Positions 6,828-13,608 of a stretch of DNA of 13,608 bases are shown one piece after another. The stretch's first letter is position 1; every line of letters begins with the position of its first letter. The position numbers and the translations under genes were made by a program. Source of the stretch: an uncultured Fibrobacterota bacterium (GTDB lineage Bacteria > Fibrobacterota > Chitinivibrionia > Chitinivibrionales > Chitinispirillaceae); contig CAISVC010000522.1 of NCBI GenBank assembly GCA_903888815.1, forward strand, positions 1 through 13,608. Reading direction: 5' to 3'. Under the pieces are notes generated by a model that was not told the origin of the DNA, ran no database searches, and saw only the letters and a list, made by a program, of their open reading frames with translations.

Positions 6828-6932
6828 ATGATTACCATTATCGGTGCCGGAAAAGTCGGGAGCCAAGCGGCGTTCGCAAAATCGGTGGCAATGGTAAAAG
6901 AGACGATAAAAAAGATGAAGAATATCGAATGA
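6828..6932 (+). pseudogene. mdh: Malate dehydrogenase remnant: N- and C-terminal ends joined in frame
   Basis: A 34-residue ORF reads MITIIGAGKVGSQAAF followed by AKSVAMVKETIKKMKNIE. The first part matches the start of LDH-type malate dehydrogenases, with the Rossmann GAGKVG nucleotide-binding turn. The second part resembles the extreme C-terminus of the same family (pattern AAF-x-KSV-x-x-V). A normal enzyme has about 310 residues, so roughly 275 codons appear to be missing. The two ends meet at AAF, a tripeptide plausible at both positions, which suggests deletion across a short repeated sequence; this is inference. The stop TGA overlaps the ATG of the lipoprotein gene (ATGA, 6929-6932), an arrangement probably inherited from an intact mdh-lipoprotein operon. 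No ribosome binding site is seen before ATG 6828. It cannot be an active dehydrogenase; a retained leader-peptide role remains possible. Confidence 0.6.
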
Positions 6933-7519
6933 AACATCAATCGCCGCTGAAAAGTATCATAATTTTTCTTGTATCGCTCTCATGTATCCTGATCGTTTCC
7001 TGCGCCGCGCCGGTCAGGCAGTTCTATCCCGACACCTATTACCCGGAAGACCGTGTCTACGAGAACAAGCCGCTCCGTTTTGTCCTGCAGTTTCAGGGAA
7101 ACTGGGAAATTATCACGGATCCCAATGCAATGGATAAGAACGGCAGAGAGCTTGCGAAAAGGTGCGCGAAGTCAGGGGTCGAGCTGCTTTTTGTCGGGAC
7201 CACGGCGGAAGGGTGGCACGCGACGCGCGGCATGGCGGTCAATTTCAACGAACCGGCAAGGGAGTATGCGGAATATGTCCGCAAAATCAATGCGAAAGAA
7301 GTTCAGAACGATAATGGCCTGACCGATATGGTCGTTGGCCGGAACAGCATGATCAAATGGGTATATGACAAGGGGAATTTCCGGTTCGCGGAATATTTCT
7401 TTTCAATCGGCACCTACGACATCAGGATTTCGTTCTGGACCAAGTCGGATCTGTTTGAGAAATTTCTGCCGGTCTACGAAGCGATTATAAGCTCGCTGGA
7501 GGTCACCGGCGGGTTATAG
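6929..7519 (+). CDS. Small lipoprotein of unknown function
   Basis: The 196-residue product has a basic N-terminus, a hydrophobic segment (about 9-21) and a good lipobox, IVSC, with Cys25 as the lipidated residue, so it should be membrane-anchored outside the cytoplasm. The mature part is a small alpha/beta domain beginning PLRFVLQFQGNWEIITDP and ending FEKFLPVYEAIISSLEV. That layout recalls small PsbP/DUF-type envelope lipoproteins, but I cannot assign a family. The start overlaps the stop of the mdh remnant and has only a weak AAGATGAAG-like ribosome binding site, so translation is probably coupled to the remnant. The gene looks intact and has a normal composition. Confidence 0.8.
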   Translation: MKHQSPLKSIIIFLVSLSCILIVSCAAPVRQFYPDTYYPEDRVYENKPLRFVLQFQGNWEIITDPNAMDKNGRELAKRCAKSGVELLFVGTTAEGWHATRGMAVNFNEPAREYAEYVRKINAKEVQNDNGLTDMVVGRNSMIKWVYDKGNFRFAEYFFSIGTYDIRISFWTKSDLFEKFLPVYEAIISSLEVTGGL

Positions 7520-7551
7520 AGGGATGAAATTGACGATAGGGAATCTCTAAA

Positions 7552-7700
7552 AAACGGTTTTTCATCCTTCGGCCTGCCTGCCGTCAGGCATGGCAAGCTC
7601 AGGATAAGCGGAGATTTGCCGAAATCTACCCAAAAAGGCCGCTCCTGGTGAGCCCTTCGATAAACTCAGGACAGGCCCTGTCGAACCAGGGGATGAATTT
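7552..7700. repeat. Hairpin-rich intergenic repeat-like segment between convergent genes
   Basis: Two neighbouring units share a CTCAGGA core. Unit A has the perfect hairpin TGCCTG-CCGT-CAGGCA (7575-7590) followed by AAGCTCAGGATAAGC. Unit B is enclosed by CCTGG/CCAGG (7644-7648 with 7686-7690) and TTCGA/TCGAA (7656-7660 with 7681-7685) and contains AAACTCAGGACAGGC. The text CCCTTCGA...CTCAGGACAGG resembles a short palindromic repeat I have often seen between genes in environmental genomes; that is recollection, not a search. It lies between convergent genes and may help end both transcripts, though no T-run follows either hairpin. Confidence 0.5.
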
Positions 7701-7718
7701 TCAGAGGTCCCCAATAGT

Positions 7719-8774
7719 TCACTTCACCCTCTTATGCCGCAGCTTCACTTCTTTCCACAGGCCGCTCTGCGCGTCCTTTATAAGCTTGATGTGCGGGGTT
7801 TCTCCTCCGTCAAATACGAGGAGCTCTTTTCCGGAAATAACGGTCTTGCCGTGCAGCGTGACCGACTGGTTGCGCACCGCCCGGTGCTGCAGAATAAGAA
7901 AGTCCTTCATCCGTTCGAAGTCATCGCGGGCTTCATTGAACGTGAAGAAGAGCGTGCCGATGCCGTCGCCGGAAAGGTGCTCGTTGATCTTGACCGGCAG
8001 CTGTTTGATCTGGCGCCAGCGGGCATACGTATGTTTAACGTAAATTGAGTTCCTGTCGGTAAAAAGCACATAGTAAAACCGCGTATCGGGAAAAAGCTGG
8101 CGCAGCGGTAAAAAGAGGTGAGACAGCAGGTCATTGCAGTTGACGTTGATTTTTTCAAGCTTGCTCTCAAGGACAAGGATATACCGCCGCCCGCCGTAGC
8201 GGTAATCGAAAAAGCCGTCGAGTTCCTTGATGTTCTCGTACCCGAATTTCCCCCGTCCCGTGCGCTTGAGGATGATGAGGTTCGGATAGCGGTCGATTTT
8301 AAGAACGTAGTCGTTCGTGGAGCCGACGATGAAGTCGTCACGGTGTCCGGGATCAAACCGCTTGTCGAAAATGCCGCCGGTATGCCCGCGTTTGCTCCAG
8401 TGCTTGAGAAAGTACTTGGTGGTGCGCCGCGCGATCCGCTCCGCGATGTCGCCCATGATGTTGCCGCCCGAAGCCTGGTCGATGGGGTAGGGCGCATTCA
8501 GAAGGTCGGCGACGGTGTACAGCGCGTAGCTGCAGCCGTTGATTACATATTCGAGGAGGATTTTCTCAGGGGCCGGACGGTCGTCGTTGATCGCGTCGTT
8601 CGGATTATGCAGTTTGTAACTGCCGTTCACGCCGTGGTTGCGCTTGATGGAATAAATGCCGTCCATCACTCCACCGTCCCCGGGGCGGGCGGGATTCCAC
8701 AGCACCGGATGAAAATCGTGAAAAGGGTCGGCGCCAATACGGGAAGTTTTGGGAAGAGGAAGACCAGAGCTCAT
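7719..8774 (-). CDS. Uncharacterised protein with PD-(D/E)XK nuclease-like motifs
   Basis: With ATG 8774 as start the product has 351 residues. A longer in-frame reading from 8927 would run into the FGE-fold gene and adds a low-complexity, Arg/Ser-rich stretch typical of a shadow frame, so it is rejected. The ribosome binding site is weak (CTGGA at a suitable distance). I do not recognise the family. Its core fits a PD-(D/E)XK nuclease fold: a helix GGNIMGDIAERIARR with Glu112, then LDGFFDYR with Asp186/Asp190, then a beta strand ending in ESK (YILVLESK, Glu203 and Lys205), then another strand FYYVLFTD (233-240). There is no signal peptide or membrane segment, so it is probably cytoplasmic. 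It begins 19 bp after the stop of the upstream secreted FGE-fold gene and is surely cotranscribed. A function in nucleic-acid cleavage is inference from motifs only. Confidence 0.78.
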   Translation of the reverse strand: MSSGLPLPKTSRIGADPFHDFHPVLWNPARPGDGGVMDGIYSIKRNHGVNGSYKLHNPNDAINDDRPAPEKILLEYVINGCSYALYTVADLLNAPYPIDQASGGNIMGDIAERIARRTTKYFLKHWSKRGHTGGIFDKRFDPGHRDDFIVGSTNDYVLKIDRYPNLIILKRTGRGKFGYENIKELDGFFDYRYGGRRYILVLESKLEKINVNCNDLLSHLFLPLRQLFPDTRFYYVLFTDRNSIYVKHTYARWRQIKQLPVKINEHLSGDGIGTLFFTFNEARDDFERMKDFLILQHRAVRNQSVTLHGKTVISGKELLVFDGGETPHIKLIKDAQSGLWKEVKLRHKRVK

Positions 8775-8793
8775 AAGGAATCCAGATTTTTGC

Positions 8794-10785
8794 TTAGTTG
8801 CTCCTGCAGCACCGCAATCCGGACTGTGGCTTGGCGTCGCCGTTCTGTGCCTGGGAGATGGTCTGGCACTTCGAATAAGGGCCGCCCATGAGCGCCATCT
8901 TGCCCTTTTTGGTGACGACCCACTCAAAAATATTGCCCACCATATCGTACCCGCCCGGGGAGCTTATACAGTTGATCCGGCTGCCCGAGGGCTCGACCAC
9001 GCGGGTGTCGTTGTTGCACCGGCCCTGCTCGAAATTCTTTCCGTACGGATAGGCGAGACCGTCGGGACCGCCGCACCCCCACATCCACTCATCGGCGGTG
9101 CAGAGCCGTTTTCCCTGCTGCGCGCAGAGCGCACGCGCATCGTCGAACGGAATATTGGTTCGCGGCACATTGCCGGCGCGGTTCGGGTATTCGTATTTGT
9201 CAACACACACCTTGAAGAACGGCTTGCTGCCCCCGCTCGGCGGAAGGTCGACGAAAAACATGTCCTGCGGACACGAGAGCGGCTTCGCGTAGCGAGCGAT
9301 CGCGTCATCGGCCTTTTCGGAAGAATGCCTGACGAGGCGGGTGATCTGGTCGCGCGAGAACTTCTGCGGCAGTCCGCCGTCGGCGATCTTCAGCGTGACG
9401 TAATTATCCCCTTCGTCAATGATGGTGCCGCAATACAGCAGATCGGGTTTCTGCCTGCCGGCCTGGCTGTTGATTATCCACAGGGTATCGAGCGATGCCG
9501 TCGCGTTATCGGTGCCGGAGGCCGCTGAGGCCGGCTGATCGTTTCGTTGAACTGCCGATGGCGGCAGAACGATGATCTGTGCGATCATTCCCCGGGCAAT
9601 CGAAATCGAGGAGCCACCGGCATCCAGCTTCAACCCCTCGTCATTGATCGACAGCAGCCGTCCCCTGAACTCGGAACCGTTTCCGATTTTCACCTCAATG
9701 GTGGGGTTTGAAAAGGCACGCTGTTTGAGATCGTTAAAGCCGATGATTTCAGAACCGGCACGGGCGGGAGTCGGTGATGCCGGTCTGTACGCAGGCATCT
9801 CGATTACCTGGTAACTCTGCATAAGAGAAAATCTGAAGGCATAGGGTTTGCCCTGCAATGTTTCGAGGACCATGGAGGTGTCGTCCCGGCTTTCGACCGT
9901 ACCCGTAAAGTCGTCGCCGGTCGTCAGGACTACCCGGTATTTGCCGCCGACCACGATGTCCGGATACGGAGTTTTGGGAATTGCTATGGTCGTCGGACTT
10001 GTAACAATGTAAGGCGCTGTGTTCGCAGCAGCAGAGGCCGCCGGAGTTGTATAGGTGTAACCATAGGCATAAGGCGATGAAGAAGAACCGGTATAGCCTT
10101 GTGATGAGCCGGACGAGCCCAGCCACCACTGCCGCCAGGCTGAAGGATCGTGACCGAGACTCATGCCCGTGATCCGTGACAGCGCGCATTCACCCGCGTA
10201 AAAGGTAAAGGTTATTCTCAGATTGAACACCGCCTGCGAAATAGCGCCGGCAGAATTAACCTGTCTTGAAAGGATTTCTGTTTCGTAGGAACTCTCAAGA
10301 AAATTTTCACACACCTGGAGAGCGCCGTAATCGAGGAACGGGGACGAAAGCAGCACCTGGTTTTTTGTGTTCATCACATAGGTGCTGACGCAATCGTCGA
10401 AGGTGCCCTGATCTCCATATGAAAAGCTGGCATCACGGGTCTGCACGACATGGATCCCTTTGGGAAAATAGTCGACGAGCGCAGGTATGGCGTCGCGGAC
10501 CTGACCAAGCGGCATGCCGGCGAGCTTGGTGGTTGCCCTGAAACTGCGTACGGCCGCGTCTCTGTTCACCGAAAGGCCTGAAACCGAATAATTGCCGCGC
10601 GTTGCATAGTAGGCGGCAGCATCCGGCGTGTAATAGATCGAGGGGCCGGCCTTGATATCATCAATGCATTTAAAAATCTGTTCCGCCTCGGTGGCGGCTG
10701 TTCGCGAAATCATCATTGCCAGCACCATGATAACCGGCGCGAGGGAAAAAAACGTTGTGCGTTTACGTCTGGATACAGGTGTCAT
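8794..10785 (-). CDS. Secreted protein with SH3/Sm-like strands and C-terminal FGE-sulfatase (SUMF1-like) domain
   Basis: ATG 10785 is chosen because GGAGGAG (10793-10799) precedes it and the N-terminus then gives a clean signal segment (hydrophobic about 11-30), for 663 residues. Residues 35-225 are a domain I do not recognise, ending DPSAWRQWW. A Ser/Tyr/Ala-rich linker (224-255) follows. Three similar stretches, about 276-328 (GGKYRVVLTTGDDFTGTV), 361-407 (EVKIGNGSEFRGRLLSI) and 447-487 (LLYCGTIIDEGDNYVTLKI), look like small SH3/Sm-like barrels. Residues about 505-663 are an FGE-sulfatase fold: FKVCVDKYEYPN, GKRLCTADEWMWGC, YDMVGNIFEWV and the ending GLRCC. Many such folds are not sulfatase activators; enzymatic activity is not shown. 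It is the first gene of a pair with the PD-(D/E)XK-like gene 19 bp downstream. Confidence 0.85.
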   Translation of the reverse strand: MTPVSRRKRTTFFSLAPVIMVLAMMISRTAATEAEQIFKCIDDIKAGPSIYYTPDAAAYYATRGNYSVSGLSVNRDAAVRSFRATTKLAGMPLGQVRDAIPALVDYFPKGIHVVQTRDASFSYGDQGTFDDCVSTYVMNTKNQVLLSSPFLDYGALQVCENFLESSYETEILSRQVNSAGAISQAVFNLRITFTFYAGECALSRITGMSLGHDPSAWRQWWLGSSGSSQGYTGSSSSPYAYGYTYTTPAASAAANTAPYIVTSPTTIAIPKTPYPDIVVGGKYRVVLTTGDDFTGTVESRDDTSMVLETLQGKPYAFRFSLMQSYQVIEMPAYRPASPTPARAGSEIIGFNDLKQRAFSNPTIEVKIGNGSEFRGRLLSINDEGLKLDAGGSSISIARGMIAQIIVLPPSAVQRNDQPASAASGTDNATASLDTLWIINSQAGRQKPDLLYCGTIIDEGDNYVTLKIADGGLPQKFSRDQITRLVRHSSEKADDAIARYAKPLSCPQDMFFVDLPPSGGSKPFFKVCVDKYEYPNRAGNVPRTNIPFDDARALCAQQGKRLCTADEWMWGCGGPDGLAYPYGKNFEQGRCNNDTRVVEPSGSRINCISSPGGYDMVGNIFEWVVTKKGKMALMGGPYSKCQTISQAQNGDAKPQSGLRCCRSN

Positions 10786-11079
10786 TGCCAACTCCTCCAT
10801 AGATTGAGCATATTCCATAAAAATAACTGAGTGAAGCCCGTACGGCAAATTTCAGCGCTTTCCCTGCTATATAGACGGTTTATAACTGGAAAATAGCTCC
10901 TCCCAAGCGGTTTTACAGGAAAAACGACATAATCGCCAGAATAGCAATGTAGTAAAAAAACATAGCGAAGGTCAGGGTACAGGAACAATTAAATAACTAT
11001 TTTAAAAAAAACGTGGTGATGTATTTTCAAAAACGGACATCGTTAGACGGCAGTATATTTTTATCATACTATTTCTGCT
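10786..11079. promoter_or_regulatory. Divergent promoter region, FGE-fold operon and GT9-like gene
   Basis: This AT-rich 294 bp separates two divergent genes. On the minus side the GGAGGAG ribosome binding site is at 10793-10799. On the plus side TTAGAC (11043-11048) and CATACT (11065-11070), 16 bp apart, are a possible promoter. No other gene or strong repeat is seen. Confidence 0.45.
11043..11070 (+). promoter_or_regulatory. Weak candidate promoter for the GT9-like gene
   Basis: TTAGAC and CATACT with a 16-bp spacer would start transcription at about 11077-11080, at or next to the ATG, giving a leaderless message. This fits the absence of a ribosome binding site before ATG 11080. Confidence 0.25.
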
Positions 11080-12171
11080 ATGGAAAATAAAAAAAATACC
11101 GGGCGCTGGAAAAGACTTGCGTTTAAGCTTTTAGGCACCTCAAACAGCCGGAAGATTCTGGCTACTATAGTTCGCAAACAGACGGCGCACCTGCCACCCT
11201 TTTCCTTTCCTCTTGATGACGGAGCGGTAAACAAGGTGTTTATCATTCTGCCGCCGGAAAGCTTAGAGGTGCTGCACCAGCTTGAGAATGTTGCTGCACT
11301 GAAAGCGTTTTTCAGGAACGCGGAGGTAACGCTTCTGTGCGAAGCCCTCTCGGTTCCGCTTGCCCGTATGGTAGCGGGGGTATACGTTACCGAGTATTCG
11401 CTTAAAGAAAAGCGGCTGTTTTCCGCTGCTTTCAGCGGCTTCAACCGCTCTTTCAACGGCGCGGCAGAGGTGTGCTGCCTTCTGACCCGCAGCGAAGACC
11501 TGCCCCTTCTCTACCTCGCCGGCCGGACCGGCGCGCCGGTCCGGGCAGGATATGCAGGAGCAGGAATATTTCCGTTTATCAATTTTCACGTCAAACCGTC
11601 GCCTGAGCGGGAGTATCTGACCGAACGGAATTGCGCCATGGCCGAAACGCTGGGTGCTGGAAAAATGAAGAAAGCCGGATGGTCTGTTGCCAGGCAGCCG
11701 AGGGTGGAAATAGATCATTTCTTGAAAGATAACCGTCTGCCCCGTTCGGCAGGTATTGATGCGTTTTTTTTCCATCGCGTTTTCGGCGCCGAGCAGGCGA
11801 AGGGAATAATAAGGGCGATAGTGCCTTTTGCAAACAACGCCTTCTATCTGTATGCCGACAAAACGCCGGATGCATCGGAAATGCAATGGTTTTCGCAGTT
11901 CGATCTTCCCCTTATCCACAACATCACCATTGCTCAGGTTGCGGCGCTCATCAGCAGCTCGAAGCTGGTTGTCTCGGGTAATACGCTGCTGTTCGGGTTT
12001 GCCGCGCTTTTAGGGAAGAAAGCCGTCGGTGTTTTTAAAAAAGATGAGATAGATGCTTATTGTCCGAAAACATCTGCGGCGGTTCGTGGCATTGTCTATG
12101 ACAAAACGTCCGTCGCTGAGACGGTGAGCGGAATAATTAGGGCAGTGGCCGAATTAACGAGCATACCATAA
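11080..12171 (+). CDS. Glycosyltransferase family 9-like (heptosyltransferase-type) protein
   Basis: The 363-residue product has the two-domain GT-B layout of heptosyltransferases. The N-terminal Rossmann half contains VNKVFIILPPESLEVLHQLENVAALKAFFRNAEVTLLC (50-87). The C-terminal half ends with IAQVAALISSSKLVVSGNTLLFGFAALLGKKAVGVF (284-319), which parallels the GT9 signature in which a nucleotide-sugar site precedes an Ala-rich helix and a ValPhe strand. Known members add heptose or related sugars to lipopolysaccharide core at the inner membrane. The usual Asp-Ser-Gly and His of the signature are not present (VVSGNTLLFGF instead), so the protein is either a divergent transferase or has lost activity. 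The TAG at 11044 excludes an earlier start in frame. The ppGpp synthetase gene follows 79 bp downstream on the same strand. Confidence 0.68.
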   Translation: MENKKNTGRWKRLAFKLLGTSNSRKILATIVRKQTAHLPPFSFPLDDGAVNKVFIILPPESLEVLHQLENVAALKAFFRNAEVTLLCEALSVPLARMVAGVYVTEYSLKEKRLFSAAFSGFNRSFNGAAEVCCLLTRSEDLPLLYLAGRTGAPVRAGYAGAGIFPFINFHVKPSPEREYLTERNCAMAETLGAGKMKKAGWSVARQPRVEIDHFLKDNRLPRSAGIDAFFFHRVFGAEQAKGIIRAIVPFANNAFYLYADKTPDASEMQWFSQFDLPLIHNITIAQVAALISSSKLVVSGNTLLFGFAALLGKKAVGVFKKDEIDAYCPKTSAAVRGIVYDKTSVAETVSGIIRAVAELTSIP

Positions 12172-12182
12172 AAAGATAAAAA

Positions 12183-12212
12183 TTATCAGGTGGGAAAGTC
12201 TTCGTATAGAAT
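12183..12212 (+). promoter_or_regulatory. rel: Candidate promoter for the (p)ppGpp synthetase/hydrolase gene
   Basis: TTATCA (12183-12188) and TAGAAT (12207-12212) with an 18-bp spacer are a fair sigma70-like pair. The start would fall near 12219, giving a leader of about 30 nt that contains GAGAAGG (12235-12241) as ribosome binding site. Confidence 0.35.
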
Positions 12213-12250
12213 ATCTTTCGGCTAGCCTGCTTTAGAGAAGGCGCACGCTC

Positions 12251-13608
12251 ATGGATCCTTTGCTGCTTCTGCCAAGCGCTTCGGTCGACGAAGCGGTGGC
12301 ATCGTTCATAATGAAGGTGCGGGAGGTCAATCCGAAGGTCCCGACCGACCTGATCGAAAAGGCGTTCCGCTTTTCATGGAACGCCCACAAGGATCAGGTG
12401 CGCAAATCCGGTGAGCCGTTCCTCGCCCATCCGGTGGCGGTGGCGCTTATCCTTGCCGAACAGAAGCTCGATGCCGCAACCGTTGCCGCCGGACTCCTGC
12501 ACGACGTGCTTGAAGACACGACCGTTTCGCGCGAAGCGCTCGTAGAACAGTTCGGCGAAGAAATCACCCTTCTCGTTGACGGCGTGACCAAGATCCGCAC
12601 CTTTCAGACCGCATCGATGCGGGAGCGGCAGGCCGAGACATACCGTAAAATGCTGCTCTCCATGGCAAAAGACCTGCGCGTGATCATAATAAAATTCGCC
12701 GACCGGCTGCATAATCTCCGTACGCTCAAGTATCTTGAACCCGAGCGAATAGAGGAGATCGCCTCCGAGACGCTTGACATTTATGCACCCCTTGCCCACC
12801 GGTTGGGCATGGCGAAGATCAAATGGGAGCTCGAAGACCTGGCATTTAAATATCTTTATCCGGAGGAGTACAAGGAGGTGGTCGCCAAGGTAGTCGAATC
12901 GCGCAACGAGCGAGAAGCCGTCATCGACGGCTTTGCCATTCCCCTTCGGCGGCGCCTCGAAGAAGAGAAGATCGAAGCCACGATTGTGGGGAGGCCCAAG
13001 CACTTCTACAGCATCTACCGTAAAATGGTGCAGCGGAACAAACCGTTCGAGGAGATCTTTGACCTCCTGGCCATCAGGGTGATCGTCAATACGGTACGCG
13101 ACTGCTACCATACGCTCGGCGTCATACACTCGCTCTGGACGCCCATCCAGGACCGCTTCAAGGATTACATCAGCACGCCCAAGTCCAACGGCTACCAGTC
13201 GCTCCATACCACGGTATTCGGTGAAAAGGGCACCATCGTGGAGATGCAGATCAGGACCTGGGAGATGCACCAGACCGCCGAAGACGGAATTGCGGCGCAC
13301 TGGCTTTACAAAAGCGGGGAAGAGAAGATGAGCAAGGACGATTATGCGCTCGCATGGCTCAAGAACGTGATCGAGTGGCAGAAGGATTTTACCGACTCCT
13401 CGGAGTTTTTCGAATTCTTCAAGATCGACCTGTTTCATGCGGAAATATTCGTGTTTACCCCTAAAGGCGACCTCATTTCACTTCCCAAGGGGGCGACCGT
13501 GCTCGATTTCGCGTTCGCGGTGCACACGGACCTCGGTCTGCACTGTCTCGGCGCAAAGATTGACGGCAAGATCGAGCCCATCAATAAAGAGCTGCGCAGC
13601 GGCTCGAC
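12251..13608 (+). CDS. rel: Bifunctional (p)ppGpp synthetase/hydrolase (RelA/SpoT family), 3' end outside window
   Basis: The visible part is 452 residues; full-length relatives have about 700-750. It makes the stringent-response alarmone by transferring pyrophosphate from ATP to GDP/GTP, and also hydrolyses it. The HD hydrolase domain is intact: His60 in AHPVAVA, HDVLED at 84-89, and ADRLHNLRTL with Asp151. The synthetase domain has GRPKHFYSIYRKM (247-259), FDLLAIRVIV (270-279) and RFKDYISTPKSNGYQSLHT (302-320). RFKD is the RXKD form found in bifunctional enzymes; the EXDD form is typical of synthetase-only RelA. Catalytic Glu331 lies in VEMQIRT. The TGS domain starts near 397 (EIFVFTPKGD) and is cut by the window edge, so ACT and other regulatory parts are unseen. 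GAGAAGG nine bases before ATG 12251 supports the start. Composition matches its neighbours. Confidence 0.96.
   Translation, partial: MDPLLLLPSASVDEAVASFIMKVREVNPKVPTDLIEKAFRFSWNAHKDQVRKSGEPFLAHPVAVALILAEQKLDAATVAAGLLHDVLEDTTVSREALVEQFGEEITLLVDGVTKIRTFQTASMRERQAETYRKMLLSMAKDLRVIIIKFADRLHNLRTLKYLEPERIEEIASETLDIYAPLAHRLGMAKIKWELEDLAFKYLYPEEYKEVVAKVVESRNEREAVIDGFAIPLRRRLEEEKIEATIVGRPKHFYSIYRKMVQRNKPFEEIFDLLAIRVIVNTVRDCYHTLGVIHSLWTPIQDRFKDYISTPKSNGYQSLHTTVFGEKGTIVEMQIRTWEMHQTAEDGIAAHWLYKSGEEKMSKDDYALAWLKNVIEWQKDFTDSSEFFEFFKIDLFHAEIFVFTPKGDLISLPKGATVLDFAFAVHTDLGLHCLGAKIDGKIEPINKELRSGS

Noticed and set aside
8775..8927. Upstream extension of the PD-(D/E)XK-like gene to ATG 8927
   Set aside because: It would overlap the FGE-fold coding sequence by over 130 bp and adds only an Arg/Ser/Pro-rich stretch typical of an out-of-frame reading.
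8118..9528. Long plus-strand frames (8118-8891 and 8749-9528)
   Set aside because: Shadows of the two minus-strand genes, whose products have convincing domains and codon use.
10913..10963. Minus-strand 16-codon hydrophobic peptide (MFFYYIAILAIMSFFL)
   Set aside because: It resembles a tiny membrane peptide, but there is no ribosome binding site and the AT-rich DNA makes such a frame likely by chance.
10782..10988. Minus-strand 68-codon frame before the FGE-fold gene
   Set aside because: No ribosome binding site, no recognisable product, and it overlaps the well-supported start region of the FGE-fold gene.
12374..13438. Minus-strand open frame of 354 codons
   Set aside because: Exact antisense of the RelA/SpoT gene, in which every family motif is present.

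Overview
The window looks like a chromosomal segment of a Gram-negative bacterium, most likely Fibrobacterota or a close relative. This is inference from the gene families: a TIGR02147-type regulator (a family first defined in Fibrobacter succinogenes) overlapping a DUF2341/LamG-like lipoprotein, an FGE-sulfatase-fold secreted protein, and a secreted GH31 glycosidase. No rRNA or tRNA gene was seen, so the taxonomic call rests on these families alone.

Layout. Positions 1-3476 hold three minus-strand genes: the TIGR02147 regulator, a DUF2341/LamG lipoprotein that overlaps it by 4 nt, and a secreted GH31 glycosidase running off the left edge. Upstream of the regulator (3477-3815) is an AT-rich control region with a perfect inverted repeat and a 35-bp tandem duplication. 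Positions 3816-6736 hold lemA and an HtpX-like M48 membrane protease (both minus). They are separated by about 416 bp of GC-rich DNA that folds into a multi-stem RNA when read on the minus strand. Divergent from lemA, 6787-7519 (plus) carries a promoter, a 34-codon ORF that looks like a malate dehydrogenase gene with nearly all of its middle deleted, and a small lipoprotein overlapping that remnant. A repeat-like, hairpin-rich spacer (about 7550-7700) separates it from a convergent minus pair: a secreted protein with SH3/Sm-like strands plus a C-terminal FGE-sulfatase fold (8794-10785), followed 19 bp later by an uncharacterised protein with a PD-(D/E)XK-nuclease-like motif set (7719-8774). 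The right end (plus) has a divergent GT9-like glycosyltransferase (11080-12171) and the first 452 codons of a bifunctional (p)ppGpp synthetase/hydrolase (12251 to the right edge).

How the genes fit together. The left block is probably a polysaccharide-facing surface module controlled by the TIGR02147 protein. LemA and the M48 protease form a familiar envelope pair. The FGE-fold/PD-(D/E)XK-like pair has no function I can name. The most unusual items are the structured minus-strand element between lemA and the protease, the in-frame mdh remnant still coupled to the next gene, and the regulator's upstream repeats.
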